From Eubacterium ventriosum (GTDB taxonomy: Bacteria; Bacillota; Clostridia; Lachnospirales; Lachnospiraceae): 64,000 nt of DNA. The notes below the pieces were generated by a model. It made no database searches. It worked only from the letters and a program-made list of their open reading frames with translations, and was not told the DNA's origin. Location of the stretch: the NCBI RefSeq assembly GCF_025150745.1, contig NZ_CP102282.1, positions 1,065,501-1,129,500 of the forward strand, given 5' to 3'. Shown here piece by piece: positions 18,740 through 26,620 of the stretch. Positions within the stretch are counted from its first letter, which is position 1; each line of letters starts with the position of its first letter. A program made the translations under genes and the position numbers.

Positions 18740-19621
18740 ATGAAATTGGAAAATCAGTATCTTTTGGTAGAAGCATCAGAAGACGGAGCAGAGATTACAA
18801 AAATTTACAATAAGGAAGATGGAACAGACATTATATGGGAAGGTAATCCTGAGTTTTGGAAGAGACATTCACCGGTTCTTTTCCCTAATGTAGGTAAAAC
18901 GTACAAGAACAAGATGCTGATTAATGGAGAGGAATACACTACAAGCCAGCATGGATTTGCAAGGGATAGTGTTTTTGAATGTGTGGAAAGCACAGATAGT
19001 ATGGTATCTTTTTTGTTAAATTCATCAGAAGAAACAAAGAAGAAATACCCTTTTGATTTTAAACTATTTGTTAATTATTACTTAGAAGGCAAAGAAGTTA
19101 AAGTTGAATGGAAGGTTGAAAATACAGGAAATGAGACAATGTATTTTACAATAGGTGCTCATCCTGCATTTAGATTTGCCAAGAAAGATGAAGTTAAGTC
19201 AGATTATATTCTTAAATTCCCCGGCAAGGATCAGTTAGAATATATTTTAGTAGATAAAGAAACAGAAGACGGAATGGGAACAGCAATTCCGGAAGAAAAA
19301 AGAACACTTAAGCTTGAAAATAATACATATGTATTAAATGAAGAAATTTTTGACAATGACGCACTTATTTTGGATGGAACTCAGATTGAAGAAGCATGGG
19401 TATGTCACAAGGATGGAACACCTTATGTTGGAATGAAATGTGAAGGGTTCCCAAGTTTCGGAATTTGGTCAGTTAAGGATGCTCCATTTGTATGCTTAGA
19501 GCCATGGATGGGACGTTGTGACGACAGAGGTTTTAATAAGGAAATTTCACAGAAGAACAATATAAATAAAGTAGAGCCGGGAAAAGAATTTTTAAAGGCA
19601 TATACAATTATAGTTGCATAA
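18740..19621 (+). CDS. aldose 1-epimerase family protein (LacX-like)
   Basis: A 293-residue cytosolic beta-sandwich enzyme of the galactose mutarotase superfamily, LacX-like branch. Visible motifs: SPVLFPNVGKTYKN near 48, GFARDSVFE near 81, the catalytic-His region IGAHPAFRF near 148, and FPSFGIWSVKDAPFVCLEPWMGRCD near 235-260. It probably interconverts alpha and beta anomers of a hexose or its derivative; the substrate is not defined by sequence. The ATG at 18740 is preceded by AAAGGAGGAAC, which rules out an upstream start at 18710. It is followed by its own terminator. Confidence 0.88.
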   Translation: MKLENQYLLVEASEDGAEITKIYNKEDGTDIIWEGNPEFWKRHSPVLFPNVGKTYKNKMLINGEEYTTSQHGFARDSVFECVESTDSMVSFLLNSSEETKKKYPFDFKLFVNYYLEGKEVKVEWKVENTGNETMYFTIGAHPAFRFAKKDEVKSDYILKFPGKDQLEYILVDKETEDGMGTAIPEEKRTLKLENNTYVLNEEIFDNDALILDGTQIEEAWVCHKDGTPYVGMKCEGFPSFGIWSVKDAPFVCLEPWMGRCDDRGFNKEISQKNNINKVEPGKEFLKAYTIIVA

Positions 19622-19629
19622 TATCAAAG

Positions 19630-19663
19630 AGACCACTTATCATAGAAGGTAAGCGGTCTTTTT
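19630..19663 (+). terminator. intrinsic terminator after the epimerase gene
   Basis: AGACCACTTA (19630-19639) pairs with TAAGCGGTCT (19650-19659) with one mismatch, then TTTTT. Confidence 0.8.
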
Positions 19664-19700
19664 AGGAGTAAAGATTTAAGGATAATGTAGAGAGGTTTTT

Positions 19701-20309
19701 ATGTCTAATTATAAAAAAGTGAAGAAACAATCAGATAATCCATTTCTTAATTTATACAAATTAGATGCGGTAGATAGAGAAGGAAAAGTCTTTGACTATT
19801 ATTTTGTATCAAGAAGAGATGAAGAACATATTAAATTAAAAACTAAAGACAATACTCCTGAGGGCATTGTTGTTTATGCCGTAACAGATGAGGAAAAACC
19901 AAGATTATTAGTAATTAAGGAATATAGATATCCTTTGGACGAATATATTTATGAACTTCCAGCAGGAATCATAGATCCGGGAGAAGTGGCAGAGCAGTCG
20001 GCTGTTAGAGAAATTAAGGAAGAAACAGGTTTCGATTTGAAAGTATATAAAGGTGGCAATGAAGCATTTAGAAGACCTTTTTATATGGGACCGGGTTTTA
20101 CAGATGAGTCAAATGGCACAGTCTTTGGAACAATTCACGTTGAAGAAGTGGAGCAGCAGCTTGAAAGTGCCGAGCGCATACAGGTTATGCTGGCAGATAA
20201 GGAGCAGGTGAAGAGAATATTAAAGGAAGAAAGAGTAACACTTCGAGGGGCTTATCTTATGATGATGTATTTGAAGTCAGAGAATGGGCTGGATTTTTTG
20301 GAAGTTTAA
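19701..20309 (+). CDS. Nudix hydrolase, ADP-ribose pyrophosphatase type
   Basis: A 202-residue protein with a complete Nudix box, GIIDPGEVAEQSAVREIKEETG split across residues 91-112 (G-x5-E-x7-REUxEExG). It is preceded by LVIKEYRYPLDEYIYELPAG, typical of ADP-ribose pyrophosphatases (NudF-like). A YMGPGFTDESN segment near 130 also fits this subgroup. It likely hydrolyses ADP-ribose or a related nucleoside diphosphate sugar, requiring Mg2+. The N-terminal 50 residues form the family's dimerisation domain. The ribosome site is GAGAGG. The gene ends 8 bp before a large structured intergenic element. Confidence 0.9.
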   Translation: MSNYKKVKKQSDNPFLNLYKLDAVDREGKVFDYYFVSRRDEEHIKLKTKDNTPEGIVVYAVTDEEKPRLLVIKEYRYPLDEYIYELPAGIIDPGEVAEQSAVREIKEETGFDLKVYKGGNEAFRRPFYMGPGFTDESNGTVFGTIHVEEVEQQLESAERIQVMLADKEQVKRILKEERVTLRGAYLMMMYLKSENGLDFLEV

Positions 20310-20317
20310 TTCAAAAT

Positions 20318-20508
20318 ATTTTTTTTACACAGATTGCCAAAGCAATCTGTGCCCCCAAAATTCGTATATCGTGAAACTGTTGTTTCACGATATTACTCAT
20401 TTTGGGGCGCCTTCTAAGGTCATTACTCCACCTTTGTGCAAGCACAGGTGGAGTATGACCTTGAAGGCTGTAAAAAAAATTAGAACATCCGAGGGAAGGA
20501 TGTTCTAA
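20318..20508. repeat. cruciform-like element: four-way junction plus adjacent hairpin
   Basis: Outer stem ATTTTTTTTAC (20318-20328) with GTAAAAAAAAT (20470-20480). Inside are three arms laid end to end. Arm A: ACAGATTG 20329-20336 / CAATCTGT 20343-20350. Arm B: CCCCAAAAT 20353-20361 / ATTTTGGGG 20399-20407 enclosing a perfect 12-bp stem 20366-20377 / 20382-20393. Arm C: GCCTTC 20409-20414 / GAAGGC 20463-20468, then AAGGTCA / TGACCTT, then TACTCCACCT / AGGTGGAGTA 20424-20455. Almost no base is left unpaired at the junction. A further 11-bp hairpin at 20480-20508 would act as a terminator on the minus strand, where it is followed by eight T. No gene is seen in the 402-bp gap 20310-20711. Confidence 0.85.
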
Positions 20509-20711
20509 TAAGAAGGAGTAGAAAATAAAAAAACTAATATATGTCAATCCGAATTTAATCGGACTATGAATCTTTTTATGAAAAACTTTTTGCTGTTTTG
20601 TTTAAAAACTGTTTTTCGTTCGCTATGGCTATAGTATAGAGTGAAAGTGTGGTTATTTTGTGAATTAGATATGAAATAAAAGTGAATATTATAAAAAAAT
20701 AAGGAGTTTTT

Positions 20712-21020
20712 TTGAAAAATATGGATAAAAAGGAAGAGATTTCTAAGAAATATTGGGAGGAAAAAGAATTTTCCTATTTTTCTCATAGGAAATGTGAATT
20801 TTTCCCTTGTCACAAGAATGCTGATGGAAATAATTTTAATTGTTTATTTTGCTATTGTCCTCTTTATACTTTGGGCGATAAGTGTGGTGGCAATTTTAGG
20901 TATTTGGATAATGGGATTAAGGATTGCAGCGATTGTCTGTATCCTCATTTTAAGGAGAATTACGGAAAGGTTGTGGAGCGATTTAGTGAAATCGTGAAAT
21001 CTATGAATGAAAAAAGATAA
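20712..21020 (+). CDS. cysteine-rich small domain protein
   Basis: A 102-residue protein of the cysteine-rich small domain family. The conserved core is FSHRKCEFFPCHK near 23-35, NCLFCYCPLYTLGDKCGGNF near 43-62, and GIKDCSDCLYPH near 68-79. It carries eight Cys plus His residues, a likely metal site. The family is sometimes found near cobalamin genes, but none are seen here. The AAGGAG at 20701-20706 lies 5 nt before a TTG at 20712 but 14 nt before the ATG at 20721, so the TTG start is favoured. Confidence 0.85.
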   Translation: MKNMDKKEEISKKYWEEKEFSYFSHRKCEFFPCHKNADGNNFNCLFCYCPLYTLGDKCGGNFRYLDNGIKDCSDCLYPHFKENYGKVVERFSEIVKSMNEKR

Positions 21021-21227
21021 ACATTTACAGATTACTAAAGATTATCAGATTGTTAATTTAATGGATTGACAAGTGCATCAAGAGATTAAAGTTGATAATT
21101 AACAAATATTAAATTTAATAATTCATAAATATTAATTTGTTTAATAAATAAAATGATTTTATTTGTTTCATATGTTATAATTTACGCAAATAGCGAAAAA
21201 AGTAAAACCGGCGAAAGGAATTTTTAA

Positions 21228-22046
21228 ATGTCAAAAGAAACAAGATTTACAGGAACAGATACTTATGTGGCATCAGATGATTTAATGGCATCTGTGGAAG
21301 TGGCTACTAAATTGCAGAAGCCTTTATTGATTAAAGGTGAACCGGGAACAGGTAAGACTATGTTAGCAGAAGCAGTAGCTAAATCATTGGATATGGAACT
21401 GCTTATTTGGAATATTAAATCAACAACTAAAGCTCAGGATGGTTTGTATATATACGATACAATTCAGCGTTTGTACGACAGCCAGTTTGGTGTAGAGGGT
21501 GTTGACGATATTTCAAGATATATTAAACTTGGAAAGCTTGGTGAGGCTTTCAAGAAAGATAAACAGGTTGTTTTGTTAATTGATGAAATTGACAAGGCAG
21601 ATTTGGAATTTCCTAATGACTTGCTTTGGGAATTGGACAAGATGGAATTTTATATTAATGAAACTAAAGAAACAGTTAAGGCAAAGGTTAGGCCAATTGT
21701 TATTATTACATCTAACGCAGAAAAGGAATTACCGGACGCTTTCCTTAGACGCTGTATTTTCCATTATATTACCTTCCCTGACGAAAGATTAATGAAGCTT
21801 ATTGTAAATGCTCATTTTGAAAATTTGGAAGAGAATCTTTTGGAGCAGGCAATGAAGACTTTTTACAAAATCAGAAATATTAGAGATATTAGAAAGAAGC
21901 CAAGTACGTCAGAATTTATTGATTGGATTAGAGCGTTAATGATAGGTGGCGTTGATCCTGATACTATTGAGCAGAAATTACCATATCTTGGTGTGCTTAT
22001 TAAGAAGGATGAAGATTTAGAAACAGTAGTAAGAATGAATCTGTAA
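21228..22046 (+). CDS. MoxR-type AAA+ ATPase
   Basis: A 272-residue AAA+ ATPase of the MoxR group. Walker A is GEPGTGKTM near residue 38. Walker B is VVLLIDEIDKAD near 115. Sensor 1 is IITSNAEKELPDAFLRRC near 153-170, and the C-terminal lid is helical. MoxR ATPases act as chaperones that load cofactors or activate partner enzymes, typically together with a VWA protein. Here the next gene, 17 bp downstream, encodes a CoxE-type VWA protein, so the two form the usual pair. The client enzyme is not visible in the neighbourhood. A ribosome site GCGAAAGGAA precedes the ATG. Confidence 0.92.
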   Translation: MSKETRFTGTDTYVASDDLMASVEVATKLQKPLLIKGEPGTGKTMLAEAVAKSLDMELLIWNIKSTTKAQDGLYIYDTIQRLYDSQFGVEGVDDISRYIKLGKLGEAFKKDKQVVLLIDEIDKADLEFPNDLLWELDKMEFYINETKETVKAKVRPIVIITSNAEKELPDAFLRRCIFHYITFPDERLMKLIVNAHFENLEENLLEQAMKTFYKIRNIRDIRKKPSTSEFIDWIRALMIGGVDPDTIEQKLPYLGVLIKKDEDLETVVRMNL

Positions 22047-22063
22047 TAGAATGGAGGAATAAT

Positions 22064-23266
22064 ATGTTTACTTCCTTTTTCTATACTATGAGAAGTAATG
22101 GTCTTAACATATCCACAACAGAATGGCTTACTTTGATGGACGCCTTGGATAAAGACCTGGCTCATTCTAATTTTACGGATTTTTATTACTTATGTCGTAC
22201 TATATTTGTAAAAAATGAAGGTGACTATGACAAATTAGACGCCAGCTTCTTAGAGTATTTTAAAAATATTAAAGACAAAAAATTAAATTTGGATCAGATA
22301 AATGAATGGCTTCATACTGACAGTGAGATGGGAGAGATGACAGATCCTGACAGGTATGTTGATACAAGATCAGAGCGTGAAGCTGCCGAGGTTCATCGTA
22401 TGTTTAGGGAAAGACTTGCTGAGCAGAACAGTGAGCACAACGGTGGTAAATACTGGATTGGTAGCGGTGGTGGCTCTGAGTTTGGTAGAAACGGACGAGT
22501 TGCCGGCGGTATTAAGATTGGCGACCAGGCAGGAATGAAGACAGCTTTTGCAGTAATGGGAGAGCGTCGTTACAAGGATTTTCGTAGAGATACAAAGCTT
22601 ACAATGCGTCAGTTTCAGGTTGCTTTAAGGGAGCTTCGCCAGTATTCAAGAAAGCTTGATTTGCCAAAAACGGAATTAGATATAGATGGAACAATCGACT
22701 CAACATGTAATCAGGGTGGTTATTTGAAACTTGAATTTCAGCAGCCACGAAAGAATACAGTTAAGTTAATGCTTTTGTTTGACAGCGGTGGATCAATGTA
22801 TCCTTACAGCGAGTTGTGCAATCAACTATTTCAGGCAGTTCACAAGGCGAACCATTTTAAGGATGTAAAAACTTTTTATTTTCATAACTGTATTTATGCC
22901 AAGTTGTACAAGAATCCGGAATGTAATAGCGGTGACTGGATAGACACATCTTGGGCATTTAAGAATTATGACAAGGATTACAAAGTCATAATTGTAGGCG
23001 ATGCAGGTATGGCACCGGAAGAGTTTTATGACAAAAACGGTAACTACAGCGGTCCTAACAACGGCTTGTCAGGCTACGAATGGATGCAGATATTTGCAAA
23101 AAAATATCCACATACAATATGGCTCAATCCGTCATTTCATAGCCAGGCAGACAGCATGTACTGGATGGAATCAGAAGGCAAGATACGTGAGTTGGTAGAC
23201 ATGTATCCGTTAACAGTTGATGGACTAAAACATGGTATTAAGAAACTAATGTCAGATAAAAAATAA
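22064..23266 (+). CDS. CoxE-type VWA domain protein
   Basis: A 400-residue cytosolic protein. The N-terminal 100 residues are helical (MRSNGLNISTTEWLTLMDAL). A Gly-rich segment follows near 130-150, and the VWA domain starts near residue 240 with LMLLFDSGGSMYPYSEL. The metal site reads D-S-G-G-S rather than the classic D-x-S-x-S, a change known in some CoxE-like proteins. VIIVGDAGMAPEEF near 305 supplies the later acidic position. The partner is the MoxR ATPase encoded immediately upstream, and both are probably needed together. A strong AATGGAGGAA site precedes the start. Confidence 0.88.
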   Translation: MFTSFFYTMRSNGLNISTTEWLTLMDALDKDLAHSNFTDFYYLCRTIFVKNEGDYDKLDASFLEYFKNIKDKKLNLDQINEWLHTDSEMGEMTDPDRYVDTRSEREAAEVHRMFRERLAEQNSEHNGGKYWIGSGGGSEFGRNGRVAGGIKIGDQAGMKTAFAVMGERRYKDFRRDTKLTMRQFQVALRELRQYSRKLDLPKTELDIDGTIDSTCNQGGYLKLEFQQPRKNTVKLMLLFDSGGSMYPYSELCNQLFQAVHKANHFKDVKTFYFHNCIYAKLYKNPECNSGDWIDTSWAFKNYDKDYKVIIVGDAGMAPEEFYDKNGNYSGPNNGLSGYEWMQIFAKKYPHTIWLNPSFHSQADSMYWMESEGKIRELVDMYPLTVDGLKHGIKKLMSDKK

Positions 23267-23339
23267 AAATCTTAATAGATACAAGATTGGAATTTTAGAA
23301 GGGAAATTTGCACTATAAGCAAATTAAATGAGGTGATAA

Positions 23340-23546
23340 ATGATGGAAATGAAATGTCCATATTGCAATTCAGAAATGGAAAAAGGTGAAATAAATCAGG
23401 ACAGATATGCCTTAAAATGGAAATCTGAAAAGAAGGGTGCTAAAAGTGTAAAACTTACAAGTATGCTAACACAGACATACGTTGACGCGTATCTATGCAG
23501 GAATTGCAACAAAATTATAATTGATGTAGATTCGGTTGAAGAGTAA
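23340..23546 (+). CDS. small zinc-ribbon protein (DUF6487-like)
   Basis: A 68-residue protein with two Cys pairs, CPYCNSEMEKGEI at the N-terminus and YLCRNCNKIIID near the end. The spacing and the 'CPYC..EMEKG' opening match small zinc-ribbon proteins of the DUF6487 type. A zinc knuckle is likely; the function is unknown. The start is the ATG at 23340 or the next codon's ATG at 23343, behind GAGGTGA. It is followed by a long bidirectional terminator. Confidence 0.75.
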   Translation: MMEMKCPYCNSEMEKGEINQDRYALKWKSEKKGAKSVKLTSMLTQTYVDAYLCRNCNKIIIDVDSVEE

Positions 23547-23565
23547 TAAGTTAATTATATTGTTA

Positions 23566-23639
23566 GATATGTCAAGAAAAGGGATTCTTTGCAAACGATA
23601 AAATCAACGTGTTTGCATGAATCCCTTTTTGGACATATC
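23566..23639. terminator. long bidirectional terminator hairpin
   Basis: Between two convergent genes. Outer arms GATATGTC (23566-23573) and GACATATC (23632-23639); main stem AAAAGGGATTC (23577-23587) with GAATCCC (23619-23625), flanked by T on one side and A on the other, so it can end transcripts from both directions. The loop contains a remnant of a repeat element (23590-23617). Confidence 0.85.
23590..23617 (-). repeat. 28-bp remnant of the structured repeat family
   Basis: Read on the minus strand it is TGCAAACACGTTGATTTT joined directly to ATCGTTTGCA. These are exactly the first 18 and last 10 bases of the 136-bp core at 63824-63959. It therefore looks like an internally deleted copy placed in the loop of the terminator at 23566-23639. 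Confidence 0.75.
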
Positions 23640-23650
23640 ATACATGAATT

Positions 23651-24346
23651 TTATTTCTTCTGCAACAGAAACAGTCTGTTCATTCCTTCCTGCCAAGGGT
23701 AAGGAAATTCAAGATAACGTATTATTTCATAATATTTTTCAAATGCCTGCTTCCATGAGGCGGTATCAACTTCGCGGTATCTAAGCACCCCATCTTCTTC
23801 AAACAAATTGTTGGCAATAGGCTTAAATCCAAAAGACTCAAGGTAGCCTTCCTCATAATATGGGTTTAGTTTTACAAACATAAGTCCACCTTTAGGAATT
23901 AGACGTGTAAGTTTTGAAAATGTTTCTGCAGCTATATTTTTTGGCATTACATCAAGAACGTTAGACAAAATAATGCCATCAAAAGAGCCATCCTCATAAG
24001 AATCCAGAGCAGAAATATTTCCAACTTTAAATTCCAGATTATCATAGTTGTTAATTTTTGCCATTTTTGTTGCATAGTTAATTCCGGTTTCAGATACGTC
24101 AACGCCAAGACCGTAGCTGGTGTTACCAAATTCGTAACATTGGAAAATGATATCGCCCGTTCCACAGCCAAAGTCCAAAACTTTCTTACATTTGCTTGCA
24201 AATATGTCAAGACAAATATCAAACATAGGTTCAACAGAAAGAGGTTTGCCTTTCAAGTCTACAAGCTTACATTCTGAGTATGTTTCATTCCAAAGATTTA
24301 CTGCGCGATTATATTCTGTTTCTATTAATTCTTCCTGATTATTCAT
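23651..24346 (-). CDS. class I SAM-dependent methyltransferase
   Basis: A 231-residue protein with the Rossmann-type methyltransferase motifs in order: motif I VLDFGCGTGDIIF near residue 56, the acidic end of strand 2 in GLGVDVSETGI near 80, motif II/post-II FDGIILSNVLDVMP near 123, and motif III LIPKGGLMFVKLNP near 148. The acceptor is not predictable. The ATG is at 24346-24344 on the minus strand, with AGAGGAT-like sequence upstream. The gene is convergent with the zinc-ribbon gene, and fucO lies upstream on the same strand behind its own terminator. Confidence 0.88.
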   Translation of the reverse strand: MNNQEELIETEYNRAVNLWNETYSECKLVDLKGKPLSVEPMFDICLDIFASKCKKVLDFGCGTGDIIFQCYEFGNTSYGLGVDVSETGINYATKMAKINNYDNLEFKVGNISALDSYEDGSFDGIILSNVLDVMPKNIAAETFSKLTRLIPKGGLMFVKLNPYYEEGYLESFGFKPIANNLFEEDGVLRYREVDTASWKQAFEKYYEIIRYLEFPYPWQEGMNRLFLLQKK

Positions 24347-24444
24347 AGGAAAACCATCCTCTCTAAAATAGTACCGTATTTTTTACAAAGCAAAACGAAC
24401 TTGTAATAAAATTTGTTGAAAAGAGTTACTATAAAAACTCATTG

Positions 24445-24479
24445 CAAAAAAATACGGAAGCACTTTCGTACTTCCGTAT
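24445..24479 (-). terminator. terminator of fucO
   Basis: ATACGGAAG (24452-24460) with CTTCCGTAT (24471-24479). On the minus strand it is followed by about seven T residues, just past the fucO stop. Confidence 0.88.
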
Positions 24480-24502
24480 ATTATAACTCTTAAAAATAAT
24501 TA

Positions 24503-25648
24503 TTACATAATTTTTCTAAATAATTCTTTGAAATCTTCAACACTTGCATCTTTTGGATTTCCAGGTGCACAAGCATCTGCAGCAGCAGATTCAGCAAGGA
24601 ACTGTAAATCTTCTTCTTTTATTGCTTCAAGTTTTGAAGGAATTCCAACATCTGCTGATAACTGTTTTACAGCATCAATTGCAGCTTTTCTGTATTCTTC
24701 AACTGACATTGAGTCAACACCTTCAACGCCAAGTGCACGAGCAATTTCTCTGTACTTTTCTCCAGTGCATTCCTGGTTAAATTCCATAACAATTGGAAGC
24801 ATCATAGCACAGGCAACACCATGTGGTGTATCATAAACGGCACCAAGTGTATGAGCCATGGAGTGTGCAATACCAAGACCTACGTTAGAGAAGCCCATTC
24901 CTGCAATGTACTGACCAAGAGCCATTCCTTCACGGCCTTCTTTTGTATTTTCAACAGCACCACGAAGTGATTTGCCAATAATTTCGATAGCTTTAAGATG
25001 GAACATATCTGTCATTTCCCAAGCAGCCTTTGTTGTGTAACCTTCAATTGCGTGAGTGAGAGCATCCATACCTGTTGAAGCGGTAAGTCCTTTAGGCATT
25101 GATGACATCATATCCGGGTCAACAATTGCAATAATTGGCATATCGTGTGGATCAACACAAACGAATTTACGTTTTCTTTCAACGTCTGTGATAACGTAGT
25201 TAATTGTAACTTCTGCAGCAGTTCCGGCTGTTGTTGGTACAGCGATAATAGGAACGCAAGGTTTCTTAGTAGGTGCAACACCTTCAAGACTACGAACGTC
25301 TTCGAATTCAGGATTTGCAATAATGATTCCAATAGCTTTAGCTGTATCCATTGAAGAACCACCACCGATTGCGATTATGTAATCAGCTCCAGAATCTTTG
25401 AAAGCCTGAACACCGTGCTGAACATTTTGAATAGTAGGATTAGCTTTAATATCTGAATAAATTTCGTAAGCTAAATCGTTCTTGTCCAAGATGTCTGTAA
25501 CCTTAGATGTAACATTAAATTTGATAAGATCAGGATCAGAACAAACAAAAGCTTTCTTAAATGCGTGTGCTTTTGCTTCTGTTGCTATTTCATCAATAGC
25601 TCCTGCTCCGTGATAAGATGTTGTGTTTAACATAATTCTGTTTGCCAT
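24503..25648 (-). CDS. fucO: lactaldehyde reductase (iron-containing alcohol dehydrogenase)
   Basis: A 381-residue group III, iron-dependent alcohol dehydrogenase very similar to E. coli FucO over its whole length. The NAD-binding loop is IIAIGGGSSMDTAKAIGI near 93. RSLEGVAPTKKP and TTAGTAAEVTINYVITD follow. The metal ligands lie in TGMDALTHAIEGY (D and H, near 193-205) and in HSMAHTLGAVYDTPHG (two His, near 263-277). It reduces L-lactaldehyde to 1,2-propanediol with NADH, usually in fucose or rhamnose fermentation, but no sugar-breakdown genes adjoin it. The upstream leader contains a copy of the structured repeat family. The ribosome site on the minus strand is AAAGGAGA. Confidence 0.93.
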   Translation of the reverse strand: MANRIMLNTTSYHGAGAIDEIATEAKAHAFKKAFVCSDPDLIKFNVTSKVTDILDKNDLAYEIYSDIKANPTIQNVQHGVQAFKDSGADYIIAIGGGSSMDTAKAIGIIIANPEFEDVRSLEGVAPTKKPCVPIIAVPTTAGTAAEVTINYVITDVERKRKFVCVDPHDMPIIAIVDPDMMSSMPKGLTASTGMDALTHAIEGYTTKAAWEMTDMFHLKAIEIIGKSLRGAVENTKEGREGMALGQYIAGMGFSNVGLGIAHSMAHTLGAVYDTPHGVACAMMLPIVMEFNQECTGEKYREIARALGVEGVDSMSVEEYRKAAIDAVKQLSADVGIPSKLEAIKEEDLQFLAESAAADACAPGNPKDASVEDFKELFRKIM

Positions 25649-25706
25649 AATAAAAAATATCTCCTTTCAAACCTGTAACAACTGTGGATTAACATAAAGC
25701 TTCCAC

Positions 25707-25884
25707 ATCCGCCACAGAAAATTTCAGTGCAAACACGTTACTTTTTTTATTTTGCTCCGCCGCTTATTGTAAAACAAAAATCAAAACTCGCTTACGCTCA
25801 GACAGTTGATTTTTGCTTTACGCTATGCTCGCAAAATTTCAAAAAGTTGCCTATCTTTTGCAACTGAAGTTTTCTGTGACGGAT
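25707..25884. repeat. structured repeat family, copy 1
   Basis: Outer arms ATCCGCCACAG... (25707-25727) and their complement (25864-25884) match at 19 of 21 positions. The 135-bp core is 25728-25862. Inner stem 25769-25784 / 25806-25821 pairs at 15 of 16. A smaller stem is ACTTTTT 25740-25746 / AAAAAGT 25841-25847. The apical loop has AACTCGC and ACGCTCAGACAG. It lies in the 5' region of fucO. The stretch 25885-26135 beyond it is AT-rich and probably holds the fucO promoter, read on the minus strand near a TTAAAAT-type -10 at about 25940; no gene was seen there. Confidence 0.85.
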
Positions 25885-26135
25885 TTTAAAATTTATGCTT
25901 TCCACGTTGTTATATTATTTTTATAAACCATACTTAAATTTTAACATATTTTTTTGAAATTGTATTAATATTTTGTAAAATATTACCAAAAATATTTAAC
26001 AATTTTTTGGCTTTTAAAAGTGTAATATTTGGTCATTTGTTTTTATAGGGATTTTTTGGGATTTTGTAAGCCATTTTTGAAATTTTGTACAAAAAATCAT
26101 AAATTTCATCAATAATTTATGGATATTTTTTAACC

Positions 26136-26164
26136 TTGAATGTAGTGTGGTAAAGTGGTAAACT
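26136..26164 (+). promoter_or_regulatory. promoter of the T-box/cstA transcript
   Basis: TTGAAT (26136-26141), a 17-bp spacer and TAAACT (26159-26164), just upstream of the T-box leader. Confidence 0.65.
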
Positions 26165-26184
26165 AATGACAGTCAAAAAAATGA

Positions 26185-26462
26185 AATGCAATGAACGGGA
26201 TATATCCTATGGAAATTACTTGATTACAGAGAGTCACGAGAGCTGAGAAGTGGCAGATGGTATCTGTAAGGACATCACCCGGGAGCAGCTCGCCGAAAGT
26301 TTTATCAAGTAGGTCGGGACGTGTTCTTCACGTTACAGAAGAAGCTGTTAATTTTGACAGTGTTAAGTGGTTGTATTTTTATACAGCAAACAAAGTGGTA
26401 CCACGGTTAGTTTATAGTCGCCTTTGTAGTTTTTAAAACTACGAAGGCGTTTTCTTTTTTTA
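26185..26462 (+). promoter_or_regulatory. T-box riboswitch controlling cstA
   Basis: A tRNA-sensing leader. The T-box sequence AAAGTGGTACCACGG lies at 26392-26406. The terminator stem CGCCTTTGTAGTTTT / AAAACTACGAAGGCG lies at 26419-26449, followed by TTTTCTTTTTTT. Stem I has AGAGAG and GCTGAGA K-turn-like parts. TTACAGA / TCTGTAA closes it next to GGACATCACCC, where the likely specifier is ATC (26274-26276), meaning isoleucine. Uncharged tRNA would favour the antiterminator and expression of the transporter downstream. The specifier assignment is an inference from alignment by eye. Confidence 0.9.
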
Positions 26463-26620
26463 GAATTGTTAGAGCTCAATCCATGTAGCAATTCTAATAA
26501 TTAGATTTTATAACACTAATAGGAAGTTTTCCTATATTTTATGGTTTTCGCTTTTGTCTTAACAGAAATAATTTATTATCCACAAAGGATTAAAAAATAA
26601 TAAGAAAGAAGGATGAAAAA

